Source: a bacterium (lineage in GTDB: Bacteria; DRYD01). From it: 64,000 nucleotides of DNA. Location: assembly GCA_030549815.1 (NCBI GenBank), contig JAUQQQ010000003.1:85890-149889 (forward strand). Reading direction: 5' to 3'. Numbering within the stretch: position 1 is the first letter of the stretch; each line of letters starts with the position of its first letter. The position numbers were made by a program, and so were the translations under genes. Of this stretch, positions 49,375 through 59,220 are shown in pieces. The notes under the pieces were generated by a model. It saw nothing but the letters and a program-made list of their open reading frames with translations. It had not been told where the DNA came from and ran no database searches.

Positions 49375-50601
49375 TTAAACTTTTCGGAAGCTAATAACTA
49401 CGTTATGTCCTCCAAAACCAAAAGAATTTTTCACTGCTACTCTTACTTCTCTTTTTACTGCTTGGTTTGGAGTATAATTTAAATCACATTCAGGATCCCG
49501 TGTAAAGTAGTTTATCGTTGGAGGGATTATACCATTTTTGCAAGCTAAAATTGTAGCAATTGATTCAATAACTCCTGCTGCTCCTAATGTATGACCTATC
49601 ATCGACTTTATTGAGCTTATATTTACCTTGTAAGCTTTTTGACCTAAAACACTCTTTATTGCAAAAGTTTCAGTTTTATCATTGTAAGGCGTTGATGTCC
49701 CATGAGCATTTATATAATCTATCTCATCTATATCAATATTTTCTATTGCTTTTTTTATAGCATATATTATACTTTTAGCTTCTGGTTCGGGAGCAGTAAT
49801 ATGATAAGCATCACATGTATGAGCGTACCCTACAATTTCAGCATATATGTTAGCTCCTCTTTTTTCGGCATACTCTTTCTCTTCTAATATAATGCTACCT
49901 GCACCTTCTGATATAACGAATCCATCCCGGTTTAGATCAAAAGGACGTGAAGCACTGTTGGGATCATTATTTTTTGACAAAGCTCCCATATTTTCAAAAC
50001 CTGCTATTGCTGTAGGCACTATAGGAGCTTCTGAACCACATACTATTGCCACATCAACTATCCCACTTTTTACTGCTAAATAAGCTTCCCCTAATGCATG
50101 TAATGAACTTGAGCACGCACTTACATAAGTTAAATTTGGACCCCTAATGTTGTATATTATACCTATCCACCCTGATAAAATATTCACTATCATTTTAGGA
50201 ACAAAGTAAGGAGAAACCTTATCATTACCTTTTTCTAAAAAAGTTTTTACCTGTTCTTCAAATGTTTCTATTCCTCCAATACCGGATCCCGTAAAAACAC
50301 CTACCCTGAAACTATCTATTTTACCCAAATCTAATTTTGAATCTTCTATAGCCTGACTTACCGAAGATAAACCGTATTGAACAAACCTGTCCATTTTTCT
50401 TATATGCTTCTTATCTATGTATTTAAGAGGATCAAAATTTTTTACCAAACCTGCTATCTTGACTTGGAAATTACTTACATCCATCCTATCGTTATAAGTT
50501 ATTCCATTTTTTCCCTTAATCAAATTATCCCAAAATTCATTAACTGTATTTCCAATAGGTGTTATAGCACCCAAACCTGTAACAACTACCTTTCTATTCA
50601 T
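49375..50601 (-). CDS. fabF: 3-oxoacyl-ACP synthase II
   Basis: VVVTGLGAITPIGNTVNEFWDNLIKGKNGI, SACSSSLHALGEAY, NAHGTSTPYNDKTET, IKSMIGHTLGAAG. Confidence 0.93.
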   Translation of the reverse strand: MNRKVVVTGLGAITPIGNTVNEFWDNLIKGKNGITYNDRMDVSNFQVKIAGLVKNFDPLKYIDKKHIRKMDRFVQYGLSSVSQAIEDSKLDLGKIDSFRVGVFTGSGIGGIETFEEQVKTFLEKGNDKVSPYFVPKMIVNILSGWIGIIYNIRGPNLTYVSACSSSLHALGEAYLAVKSGIVDVAIVCGSEAPIVPTAIAGFENMGALSKNNDPNSASRPFDLNRDGFVISEGAGSIILEEKEYAEKRGANIYAEIVGYAHTCDAYHITAPEPEAKSIIYAIKKAIENIDIDEIDYINAHGTSTPYNDKTETFAIKSVLGQKAYKVNISSIKSMIGHTLGAAGVIESIATILACKNGIIPPTINYFTRDPECDLNYTPNQAVKREVRVAVKNSFGFGGHNVVISFRKV

Positions 50602-50619
50602 AACACCTTTCTCCTCTTA

Positions 50620-51309
50620 TTAATCTACTTTTTGATTTAACAATGAATATTCAAGTAGGTAATTTTTTAAGCTATCTTCTATTGATTCATAGTTAAGCAC
50701 AGTTTCAAATTTTTTCTTTTCCAATTGTTTTGATTCAACAACACTTGCTGTGAATTTATCCTTTTTCTTTTCTGCATATTCTACATAGGGTATTTTTAGG
50801 GATACTTCAATAATAGTTTTTACGGGAATTGGAATTGATGTGAAAAGACTTATACCATTATGAAAAATCCTGTGTGTTTTTCCTTTTTGAACATGCGGCA
50901 CTCCCACTGCATTATACTCTATATCTATTTCTACTTCTATGTCAAAATTATTCAATAATTCTTTGGCTTTTCCAAAAGTTTTTTCTTTAAATTTGGAAGG
51001 TTTGGATATAACAATAATCCTTTCGGATAATAAAATATCCTTTATTTTTGTTGAAAAATTGAATAATTTAACACTTCCATCTTTATGTATTTCTAATAAA
51101 TTGGTATCTACCTCTTTTTCAGGAGATATTGGTACTAAAGTGTTTGCCATGTATTGTGGTAAAAGCGGTACTTTTATCTCGATTTCATCTTTTTTTACAT
51201 TTTCTATTACTCCATATATATCTATCCAATTGTTTCCTTCTATTGCTACCATTTTTATAGCACTATCGATATTGAAGCTTGGTTCTTTTTTACCAAATAA
51301 TCCAAACAT
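50620..51309 (-). CDS. Hypothetical, possibly PilZ-like two-domain protein
   Basis: Beta-rich two-domain layout; no RxxxR/DxSxxG found, so weak. Confidence 0.5.
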   Translation of the reverse strand: MFGLFGKKEPSFNIDSAIKMVAIEGNNWIDIYGVIENVKKDEIEIKVPLLPQYMANTLVPISPEKEVDTNLLEIHKDGSVKLFNFSTKIKDILLSERIIVISKPSKFKEKTFGKAKELLNNFDIEVEIDIEYNAVGVPHVQKGKTHRIFHNGISLFTSIPIPVKTIIEVSLKIPYVEYAEKKKDKFTASVVESKQLEKKKFETVLNYESIEDSLKNYLLEYSLLNQKVD

Positions 51310-51804
51310 TTAAATACCCCCTTTTTCAATTATCCTATAGATTATCTTTGTAGTTGATACTTCAGGAATTAAAGAAAGAACTTTATATGTTATTCTATAT
51401 TTTTCAATTATCCTCATTTCTGGTATTACTTTATCTTTATAATCTCCTCCTTTAAAGTATATATCGGGCTTAAGATATTCGATTAAATTTTCTGGAGTAT
51501 CTTCATCAAAAACAGTCACAAAATCTACGGCTTCTATCGCAGATAAAACTATAATTCTATCCTCTAAACTGTTAATCGGTTTTTTTATACCTTTTATTCT
51601 TCTTATACTTTCATCTGTATTTACACCAACTACCAAAATATCACAATATTCCTTTGCTTGGAAAAGATAAGTTATATGACCCTTATGAATAATGTCAAAG
51701 CATCCATTTGTAAAACCAATTATTTTCCCATTTTGTTTATAACTTTCTATTATTGTTTTCAATTTTTGCCAATTGTAGAATATTTTATTTTCAAACCATC
51801 TCAT
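51310..51804 (-). CDS. D-glycero-beta-D-manno-heptose 1-phosphate adenylyltransferase
   Basis: IIGFTNGCFDIIHKGHITYLFQAKEYCDILVVGVNTDESIRRIKG. Confidence 0.92.
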   Translation of the reverse strand: MRWFENKIFYNWQKLKTIIESYKQNGKIIGFTNGCFDIIHKGHITYLFQAKEYCDILVVGVNTDESIRRIKGIKKPINSLEDRIIVLSAIEAVDFVTVFDEDTPENLIEYLKPDIYFKGGDYKDKVIPEMRIIEKYRITYKVLSLIPEVSTTKIIYRIIEKGGI

Positions 51805-52858
51805 TTTGTTTTTCCCCTTTTTTTATTTTAGTTATACTATAATTTACAACTTTACCATTTGTTTTTTGCATTTTTGAAAAATAATTAATTAAATCAGAAG
51901 GCTTTACTGCTATTGTTCCAGGTTTTGAGACGCAAATTGAACCCGCAATATTTGATAATATACCACATTCTAAAATACTTAATCCCGTTGAATAGAATAG
52001 TCCAAAAATTGAGATTACGTTATCTCCTGCTCCCGTAACATCAAAAACCTCTACCTCTATCCCGTCTACCTTTATAAAGTTATCATTACTCATTATACAT
52101 AATCCATCTTTACCCAAAGTTACTACAAGATTTATGACATTATAAGTTTTTACGAAATCTACCATATTTTCTTGTAATTCCTTGCTTAAATTTATTTCCT
52201 TACTTATTTGTTCAAATTCTTTTTTATTTAGAGAAAGAAGGTCAATTTTTTGATTTTTTAAAAAAGAAGAAAAAGCTTTAAAATTGGAGGGTTTAATCGA
52301 TAAGAAAATATTCTTGCTTTTAAGATAATTTAGTATTAAGTTTAAACTATCTTTAGTTAATAATCCTTTATTATAGTCGATAATGAAAATTGAATCAAAT
52401 CTATCTTTGATTTTTGCCAAATTTTCTTCGAGTATTTTTTCAGGTATTATTAGATTTTCTTTTTCCCTATCAACTCTTGCTATTTGTTGATTGTTATGTG
52501 CTATTAATCTTGTTTTCACGATTGTTTTATCATAAGAAAAACTTAAATCTTTTATTCCATATCTTTTTAGAAGATTTTTTATCCTTGTTGAAAATTGGTC
52601 TTTACCTATGAATCCTAATAAACTTACGTTATTAGAATAATAGGAAAGGATTTTAGCGACGTTAGCGGCTCCCCCTAAATCATTCCATTCTTTTTCTACT
52701 CTCAACACGGGAACTGGAGCTTCTGGAGAAATCCTATCAACAACCCCCTTTAACCACCTATCTAATATTATATCTCCAATAACCAATATTCTTAAATTTT
52801 TTAATCTATCTATTTTTTCGTTTATTTTTCCTACTAAATTACTTAGCTGCTGTTTCAT
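51791..52858 (-). CDS. Heptose-7-phosphate kinase (PfkB family, HldE N-terminal-like)
   Basis: ILVIGDIILDRWLKGVVDRISPEAPVPVLRVEKEWNDLGGAANVA, DVTGAGDNVI. Confidence 0.92.
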   Translation of the reverse strand: MKQQLSNLVGKINEKIDRLKNLRILVIGDIILDRWLKGVVDRISPEAPVPVLRVEKEWNDLGGAANVAKILSYYSNNVSLLGFIGKDQFSTRIKNLLKRYGIKDLSFSYDKTIVKTRLIAHNNQQIARVDREKENLIIPEKILEENLAKIKDRFDSIFIIDYNKGLLTKDSLNLILNYLKSKNIFLSIKPSNFKAFSSFLKNQKIDLLSLNKKEFEQISKEINLSKELQENMVDFVKTYNVINLVVTLGKDGLCIMSNDNFIKVDGIEVEVFDVTGAGDNVISIFGLFYSTGLSILECGILSNIAGSICVSKPGTIAVKPSDLINYFSKMQKTNGKVVNYSITKIKKGEKQNEMV

Positions 52859-53843
52859 TTTTTTTATATACTCTTGCGGGATTTCCTATAACAATAGTTT
52901 CTGGAGGAACATCTTTTGTAACTACACTTCCTGCACCAACATAAGAATTTGGACCTATTGTTTTGGGTGAGATTATCACAGCATTAGAACCAATAAATGA
53001 ATTTTCTTTGATAATTGAAGTATATTTATTTTTACCGTCATAGTTAGCAAAAACTACACCTGCACCTATATTCACATTTTTCTCTATTATTAAATCTCCT
53101 AAATATGCCAAATGAGATGCTTTTAAATTTCCTTCTGCTCTTATGTTTTTACATTCTACAAAAGCACCTATCTTTGAATTCTCTATAACATTGTTTTCCC
53201 TTAAATGACTAAAAGGACCAATACTATTTAGATTCATCAATTGATTTTTTCTTATAACGCTAAACAGAATCCTATTATCATTACCTATTTCTGAATCAAC
53301 TATATAACAAGAGGGACCTATTTTGTTCCTATCCTTCACTTTTGTTCTTATTAAAAACGTATTATCCATTATTACATTATGTTTTCCTATTTCTGTTAAA
53401 GGACAAATGAAAATATTGTTTCCCAAAATAACATTATCTTTTATCTTTAAGGATTTTTTCTGTATCTCATCAAAAAGTTTTTTAAAACTACTTAATTCTT
53501 TTATTTTAAAAATATATTCTTTTGACCTTTTTATTTTTCCTTTATTTGACAATATTTCTTCTCTTTTATAATACAACAGAGGGGAGTTAAAGTCTATAAC
53601 GATATGGTTTTTTGAATCCAATTCTTTGTTAGTTAGGTCAAAATCGAAATTAAGTGAAATACTGTGATCTTTTATCAATTTTTCTATTAAGCTGCTATTA
53701 TGCTCATTAGTTTTAAACAGTACTTTTTTGTTAATATTATTGCTAAGAAATTCTAATAATTTAAGAGTAGGGAGACAAACGGGGTAATAAAAATACGAAT
53801 CGTCATATTTCCAAATTTCTTCTTGTGCTAAAACTATTATCAT
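52839..53843 (-). CDS. GlmU-like left-handed beta-helix acyltransferase with unusual N-terminus
   Basis: IGPFSHLRENNVIENSKIGAFVECKN, LKASHLAYLGDLIIEKNVNIGAGVVFANYDGKNKYTSII; no GmU-type G-x-G-T-R-M nucleotidyltransferase motif. Confidence 0.8.
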   Translation of the reverse strand: MIIVLAQEEIWKYDDSYFYYPVCLPTLKLLEFLSNNINKKVLFKTNEHNSSLIEKLIKDHSISLNFDFDLTNKELDSKNHIVIDFNSPLLYYKREEILSNKGKIKRSKEYIFKIKELSSFKKLFDEIQKKSLKIKDNVILGNNIFICPLTEIGKHNVIMDNTFLIRTKVKDRNKIGPSCYIVDSEIGNDNRILFSVIRKNQLMNLNSIGPFSHLRENNVIENSKIGAFVECKNIRAEGNLKASHLAYLGDLIIEKNVNIGAGVVFANYDGKNKYTSIIKENSFIGSNAVIISPKTIGPNSYVGAGSVVTKDVPPETIVIGNPARVYKKNETAAK

Positions 53844-56326
53844 AAGCTTGCTGTTTTCTTTAGCGGTTCAAACCTGATTGTGAAAAATCTTAAGAATGGA
53901 GGCTCATAAGTTATAGACAAACCATTTATCCTTTCTCTTATTTTATAAACTTCATTTATAACATCCTTTGTATATTCCATTTGTTCATTTGTATATACTC
54001 TTCGAGGAATTGTTATCCTAACCAATTCTAGTTCGGGGTATTTATGTTTTCCTGTTTTTGGGTCTCTACCTGCGGAAACTATTCCTCTTTCCATTGTTCT
54101 AATTCCACCATGTAAATATATGTATGCTGCGAGAGTTTGTGCAGGGAATTCATCCTGCTTTATATGTGGTAAGAATTTTTTTGCATCTAAATAAATAGCA
54201 TGACCACCTATTGGTTTTACAATTGGGATCCCAGAATCTTCTAACAACTTACCTAAATATCTTACTTGTTCTATTCTGTTTTTTAAATAAAAATAATCTG
54301 TCATTTCGATTATTCCTTGAGCTAACATTGCTATATCTCTTGCTGACAAACCACCATCATAAATTTCTCCTTCAAATATCTGTTGTAATTTTTTCATTTT
54401 TTCATACAATTCTTTCGACCTAATTAATATTAAGCCACTTATATTGGTTAGCGGATCTTTTTTTGCAGATATGGTAGCTGCATCTGATAACGACATTATT
54501 TCTCTTATTATTTCTTTTATACTCTTATTTTGGTAACCATATTCTCTTTCTTTTATGAAGAAAGCATTTTCTGCTATTCTGGTAGCATCAAGGACTAATG
54601 GTATTTTATAATGATCACAAACTTTTCTTATTTGTTTGAGATTTTCTAAGGATACTGGTTGTCCACCTGCCATATTTACATTATTTTCAACACATACATA
54701 AGCAATCTTTTCTGCTCCATTACTCTCTATGAAATTAACCAATTTATCAACATCTATATTCCCTTTAAACGGATGCTCTATTTCTGGTTTGTATGCTTCC
54801 TCGATTATTAGATCAACAAAAACTCCTTTTGCGTACTCTTGATGAAAACGTGTTGTGGTAAAGTACATATTGTTTATTACATATTGATTTGGTTTAATCA
54901 TTGTTTGAGAAAGTATGTGTTCAGCTGCTCTACCTTGATGGGTAGGTAAAAAATAATGATATCCAAATACATCTTCTATAGCGTTTTGTAGCAAGTTATA
55001 AGCTCTTTTCTGATCATATTTTATCCCTAAGCTCCATTGTTCATCACTCATGCTACTTGTTCCACTATCTGTAAGAAAATCTAAATAAACCTCTTCTGCG
55101 GGAATCAAGAAAGTATTATAACCTGCTTTTTCTAAAATCTCTTTCCTTCTTTCGAAAGATGATAATTTTATTATTTCTATTCCTTTGAAATTGTAAGTTG
55201 TGTAATTTCTTGGATCTATGTAATCAACCAAAAAGTTTTTGCTATCGTGTAAAGATTTTTGAAAACTATCGATAAACAGTTCCAAGTTTTGTTTTTGATA
55301 CCTTCGTGAGGGAATGTAAATTAGCAAGTATTCATTATTTGCTTTAGCTCTTGATTGCCCATATAAAAATAAAGAATTATTTAGATTAATTAAGTTTTGA
55401 CCACTTTTGGATTTTATGTAAAAATGATGAGTGGAGAAATATGGACTAATTTCAAGATCACTTTTTTCTACTATCAATTTTTTTAGTTCATCATATAAAA
55501 ACTTTATGTTTTCTTTTTTGTATTCCCAAATTTGGTTATTTGTTGCTTCTATTAATCCTTGGTTTATTATTTCCATATCTCTTCCTGCTAAACCACCATA
55601 AGTATGCAAGCCTTCAAAAGCAACCACCCACTCTGTTAGATATTCGTAATACTTAAAACTATTTGTTAAAATTATTGCCCCTGTATTGCACATTAAATCA
55701 AAACAACAATCTATTACTGCTATATCTACTAAATCTGAGAGTTTTTTTATTTTTTCTAAATCTGAATTAGCTAAAGAAAAAATACTTGAAAAATCGGCTA
55801 TTGTTAGTATGGAACTTTCTTTTAATAAAGCCAGATGCTTTTCTATTTGCTCGAATGTTTTTGAAAAGCATTCTATTGAATTTAAAAAGATGATAGAAAT
55901 TTGTGAAGAACCGTTGTAGTTAATTTTATAGTATTCCATAAGATTATGAAAATCAATATTCTCTATTGGATTGTAATGAACCAAATTTAATTTAAAATCA
56001 TTAAATTTTTCAAGTATTTTTATTATTAGATTCCAAGCTCCTTTTATGTTATGTGCTGGAACTACGTATTCTTTATTAAATATTTCTTTTACTGTGTTGT
56101 TTAGCTTTATGAAATTTTTACTTCCTGCATAGGATTCATCACCTAAAAATAAAGCTGCATATTGGTTTTCACTAAGAGCATTCAAACTTATCTTTGATAA
56201 ATCAGTCCATATATATTCTTCTTCTATCAAATTTGCATTGTTTTCATGGGATTCTAATATATTCATTCTTTGTTGTATATCGAGAAATTTCGGAAAATAG
56301 ACTATTTTAGCTTTATATGGTTGCAT
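53840..56326 (-). CDS. Tandem-duplicated beta-eliminating lyase (tryptophanase/tyrosine phenol-lyase family)
   Basis: C-half: LDFLTDSGTSSMSDEQW, FLPTHQGRAAEHIL, PLVLDATRIAENAFFI, ATISAKKDPLTNISGLI, IYDGGLSARDIAMLAQG. N-half: GDESYAGSKNFIKL, VPAHNIKG, VIDCCFDLMCNTGAIIL, HTYGGLAGRDMEIINQG. Confidence 0.9.
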   Translation of the reverse strand: MQPYKAKIVYFPKFLDIQQRMNILESHENNANLIEEEYIWTDLSKISLNALSENQYAALFLGDESYAGSKNFIKLNNTVKEIFNKEYVVPAHNIKGAWNLIIKILEKFNDFKLNLVHYNPIENIDFHNLMEYYKINYNGSSQISIIFLNSIECFSKTFEQIEKHLALLKESSILTIADFSSIFSLANSDLEKIKKLSDLVDIAVIDCCFDLMCNTGAIILTNSFKYYEYLTEWVVAFEGLHTYGGLAGRDMEIINQGLIEATNNQIWEYKKENIKFLYDELKKLIVEKSDLEISPYFSTHHFYIKSKSGQNLINLNNSLFLYGQSRAKANNEYLLIYIPSRRYQKQNLELFIDSFQKSLHDSKNFLVDYIDPRNYTTYNFKGIEIIKLSSFERRKEILEKAGYNTFLIPAEEVYLDFLTDSGTSSMSDEQWSLGIKYDQKRAYNLLQNAIEDVFGYHYFLPTHQGRAAEHILSQTMIKPNQYVINNMYFTTTRFHQEYAKGVFVDLIIEEAYKPEIEHPFKGNIDVDKLVNFIESNGAEKIAYVCVENNVNMAGGQPVSLENLKQIRKVCDHYKIPLVLDATRIAENAFFIKEREYGYQNKSIKEIIREIMSLSDAATISAKKDPLTNISGLILIRSKELYEKMKKLQQIFEGEIYDGGLSARDIAMLAQGIIEMTDYFYLKNRIEQVRYLGKLLEDSGIPIVKPIGGHAIYLDAKKFLPHIKQDEFPAQTLAAYIYLHGGIRTMERGIVSAGRDPKTGKHKYPELELVRITIPRRVYTNEQMEYTKDVINEVYKIRERINGLSITYEPPFLRFFTIRFEPLKKTASL

Positions 56327-56437
56327 AAAAATACCCCTTTCTCTTTTATATCCTCATTAATAAAAATTAATATATTTTTTCTTTTATCCTCTTTTTCTTT
56401 TTTTATAGGTTAATCTATTTTGTTTTTGATTTAATTT

Positions 56438-57631
56438 TTAATTTAATTTAAGGGGTTGGATCAGGTTATTGTCTAAGGAAAAACAGAATTCTCTCCAATC
56501 ATCAGTTTTTAAAACATTGAAATTAGCTAAAAATCCTTCTCTTATTTGACCAGAATTTATATTTAACAAAAATGAAGGATTTACTGTTATGAAACTAAGG
56601 ATGTATTCTGGTTTAAGTTTAAGGTATATTGAGGCTAAGTTTGCCACGAATAATAATGAAATTGCATTTGATGATCCTGCATTGTAATCCGTTGCTAAAC
56701 AAACTGGTATATCTTGCTCTAATATTTCTAAAACGGGGCTGTAGTTTTTACCTAAAAACCAAGATGTTGAAGGCATGATTACAGCAAAAGCACCTATTTT
56801 TCTTATCGCTTCTATCGTCTTCTTTTTTAAAACCAAAAGATGATCAAAACTTACTATATTTATTTTTTTCCCATATCTTTCATATAACTCTTCTATCAAT
56901 CCATCGTCATCAAATTCATTAGTATGGAACCTGTAGTAAAATTTATAATCTTTGGTAATTTCTACGATCTCAAGTGTTTGTTTTACTGAAAATGCTGTTT
57001 TATCGCAGAATATATCAAAAAAATCGGTCAAATTTCTTATTTCCTTAGCCTTTGCCTTTAATTCTTTTTTATATTCTTCAAAATTTTCTGGCGGTATGTG
57101 AGCCAAAAAAGTTGGTATTAATTGGACTTTAACAAAGTTTGATACTTCTTTAATTAGCTTTAAATGTTCTATTTCTTTTTCTAATTCTATGGCATAACCA
57201 TTTTTTGCTTCTATTATTGTTGTTCCGTTTTGGTAAAAATTTTGTATCCTTTGAATTAGTAAGTTTTTCAAGTTAGGGGAGTTGATGGTTTTTTCAACTG
57301 TGTATTTTATTCCTCCACCTTCTTTTGCTATTTCTTGATAACTTTTGCCTTCTACTCTTTTGATAAAATCATTTATTCTTTTTCCATCGAAAACAGGATG
57401 TGTATGACAGTCTACAAACCCAGGTAATAAATAATTGTGGTTTATATCAATGATTTCAGTGTCTTTTGTTATTTCATTTTTTATCTCACGATAATTTCCT
57501 ATTTTTTTTATTTTGTTTTTATCAATTAATAGGCAATGATCTTTAAATTCGAAAACTTTAGCTTGTTTGCTAATTGGTTTTTCAGTTAAAGGAGTTATTA
57601 TATTAGCATTAATTAGTAAGTATGCCATCAA
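56438..57631 (-). CDS. hutI: Imidazolonepropionase-like amidohydrolase
   Basis: YLLPGFVDCHTHPVFDGKRINDF, GGGIKYTVEKT, GTTIIEAKNGYAIELEKEI, LATDYNAGSSNAISLLFVANLA. Confidence 0.88.
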   Translation of the reverse strand: MMAYLLINANIITPLTEKPISKQAKVFEFKDHCLLIDKNKIKKIGNYREIKNEITKDTEIIDINHNYLLPGFVDCHTHPVFDGKRINDFIKRVEGKSYQEIAKEGGGIKYTVEKTINSPNLKNLLIQRIQNFYQNGTTIIEAKNGYAIELEKEIEHLKLIKEVSNFVKVQLIPTFLAHIPPENFEEYKKELKAKAKEIRNLTDFFDIFCDKTAFSVKQTLEIVEITKDYKFYYRFHTNEFDDDGLIEELYERYGKKINIVSFDHLLVLKKKTIEAIRKIGAFAVIMPSTSWFLGKNYSPVLEILEQDIPVCLATDYNAGSSNAISLLFVANLASIYLKLKPEYILSFITVNPSFLLNINSGQIREGFLANFNVLKTDDWREFCFSLDNNLIQPLKLN

Positions 57632-57651
57632 TAAATATTATTTATTTTGTA

Positions 57652-59139
57652 TCAATTATATACTTCCTTTAGTTTACTTTCAATATAATTAATAAAATGT
57701 TGAGGATTAATAGGTTCATTGGTTATCAACTTTATTAATTCTTTTGTAGTATAAGTTTTTCCATAGTCATATATATTTTCTTTGAGGAATTTTATAATGT
57801 TTTCAAAATTACCTTGTTTTATTTCATCGAAATTTACTTTATTTTTCATCGTATTGTATATTTGAGCAGATATAAGGTTGCCTAATGTGTAAGTTGGGAA
57901 ATAGCCAAATAATGATTCTGCCCAATGTATGTCTTGTAAAACACCTATGCTATCGTTTTCAGGATAATATCCAAAATATTCTTTGAAAGTTTCATTCCAT
58001 AATTCTGGTAATTCTTCTAACCTAATGTTTTCATTGAATATTTTCCTTTCTATGTTGAATCTGAGAATAATGTGTAGATTGTATGTAGTTTCATCTGCTT
58101 CTGTTCTTATTGGTTTTAAATCTATTTTATTTATGTGCTTAATAAAATCATCTATTTTTATATTTTTAAAATCTTCAATATGTTTGGTTAATTCTCTGTA
58201 GAAGAATTCCCAGAAGTTTCTACTTCTTCCAATTATGTTTTCGAAGAATCTTGATTGGGATTCGTGAATACTTAAGGATATACTATTTGATACAGGTTGT
58301 CCAAAGTATTTACTTGAGGGTAAATAATAATCGTATAGTCCGTGTCCCAATTCGTGTAATGTTCCAAATATTGCGCTTTCTATCGAGTTATATCTTGTTG
58401 TAATTCTTATATCAAAAGGGGAAATTGTTGTTGCAAATGGGTGTGATGTAGGGTCTAAGCGGATTTCTAAATTACTAATCTTTTTTATTAAGAATTTGCA
58501 GAATTGCTCAAGTTTTTGAGTATCGAATTTTATTTTATCTATTTCAATCTTTGGAACTTCTTTGCCTTTATATTTTTGGATAATCTTTATTAAGTTTTCT
58601 TTAAGTGGTGAAAATATTTTTTCTATTTCCTTTGGTGTTATATCTATTTCATATCCTTTAACGAGAGCTTCATAAGGTTCTTCATCGTATCCCCATTTTT
58701 CTATCATTTCTTTATTTATCGATACTATTTTTTTTAAGTAAGGCAAAAGTATTTTGAATTTTTTTTCTTTCTTAGCTTTTTCCCATGCTTGTAAAGACGT
58801 AGGAATTAAGGATGACAATTTTGAGATTAATTTGGGTGGTATCTTGCTATTTCTTTCATATTCAAATTTCCACCATTTAACATTTACCCATTCAATGCTG
58901 TATTTTTTATAATCATCTAAATTTAGGGAGTTAACAAGTTGTCCGTATTTTTTTGATGTTCTTACTTTATGTATGTATTCAGTTATTATGGCGATTTGTT
59001 TTCCTCTGTATTCTGCAGCTTTGGGATTCATGCATACTCTATCATCCCAATACAACAAACTCAGGATACTATCATAGTGTGCTAATTGCTCATTTATTTT
59101 TAGAAGTTTTTTATATGTTTCATTTTTTACTTTTAACAT
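57652..59139 (-). CDS. M32-family carboxypeptidase
   Basis: DPTSHPFATTISPFDIRITTRY, GTLHELGHGLYDYYLP, ISLSIHESQSRFFENIIGRS. Confidence 0.95.
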   Translation of the reverse strand: MLKVKNETYKKLLKINEQLAHYDSILSLLYWDDRVCMNPKAAEYRGKQIAIITEYIHKVRTSKKYGQLVNSLNLDDYKKYSIEWVNVKWWKFEYERNSKIPPKLISKLSSLIPTSLQAWEKAKKEKKFKILLPYLKKIVSINKEMIEKWGYDEEPYEALVKGYEIDITPKEIEKIFSPLKENLIKIIQKYKGKEVPKIEIDKIKFDTQKLEQFCKFLIKKISNLEIRLDPTSHPFATTISPFDIRITTRYNSIESAIFGTLHELGHGLYDYYLPSSKYFGQPVSNSISLSIHESQSRFFENIIGRSRNFWEFFYRELTKHIEDFKNIKIDDFIKHINKIDLKPIRTEADETTYNLHIILRFNIERKIFNENIRLEELPELWNETFKEYFGYYPENDSIGVLQDIHWAESLFGYFPTYTLGNLISAQIYNTMKNKVNFDEIKQGNFENIIKFLKENIYDYGKTYTTKELIKLITNEPINPQHFINYIESKLKEVYN

Positions 59140-59220
59140 ACTACCTCCTCAATATTATTTAACTATTTTTATTTTATATTTCAATAAATTTTCTAAAGCT
59201 ACCTTTTTTATGTTTTAAGA

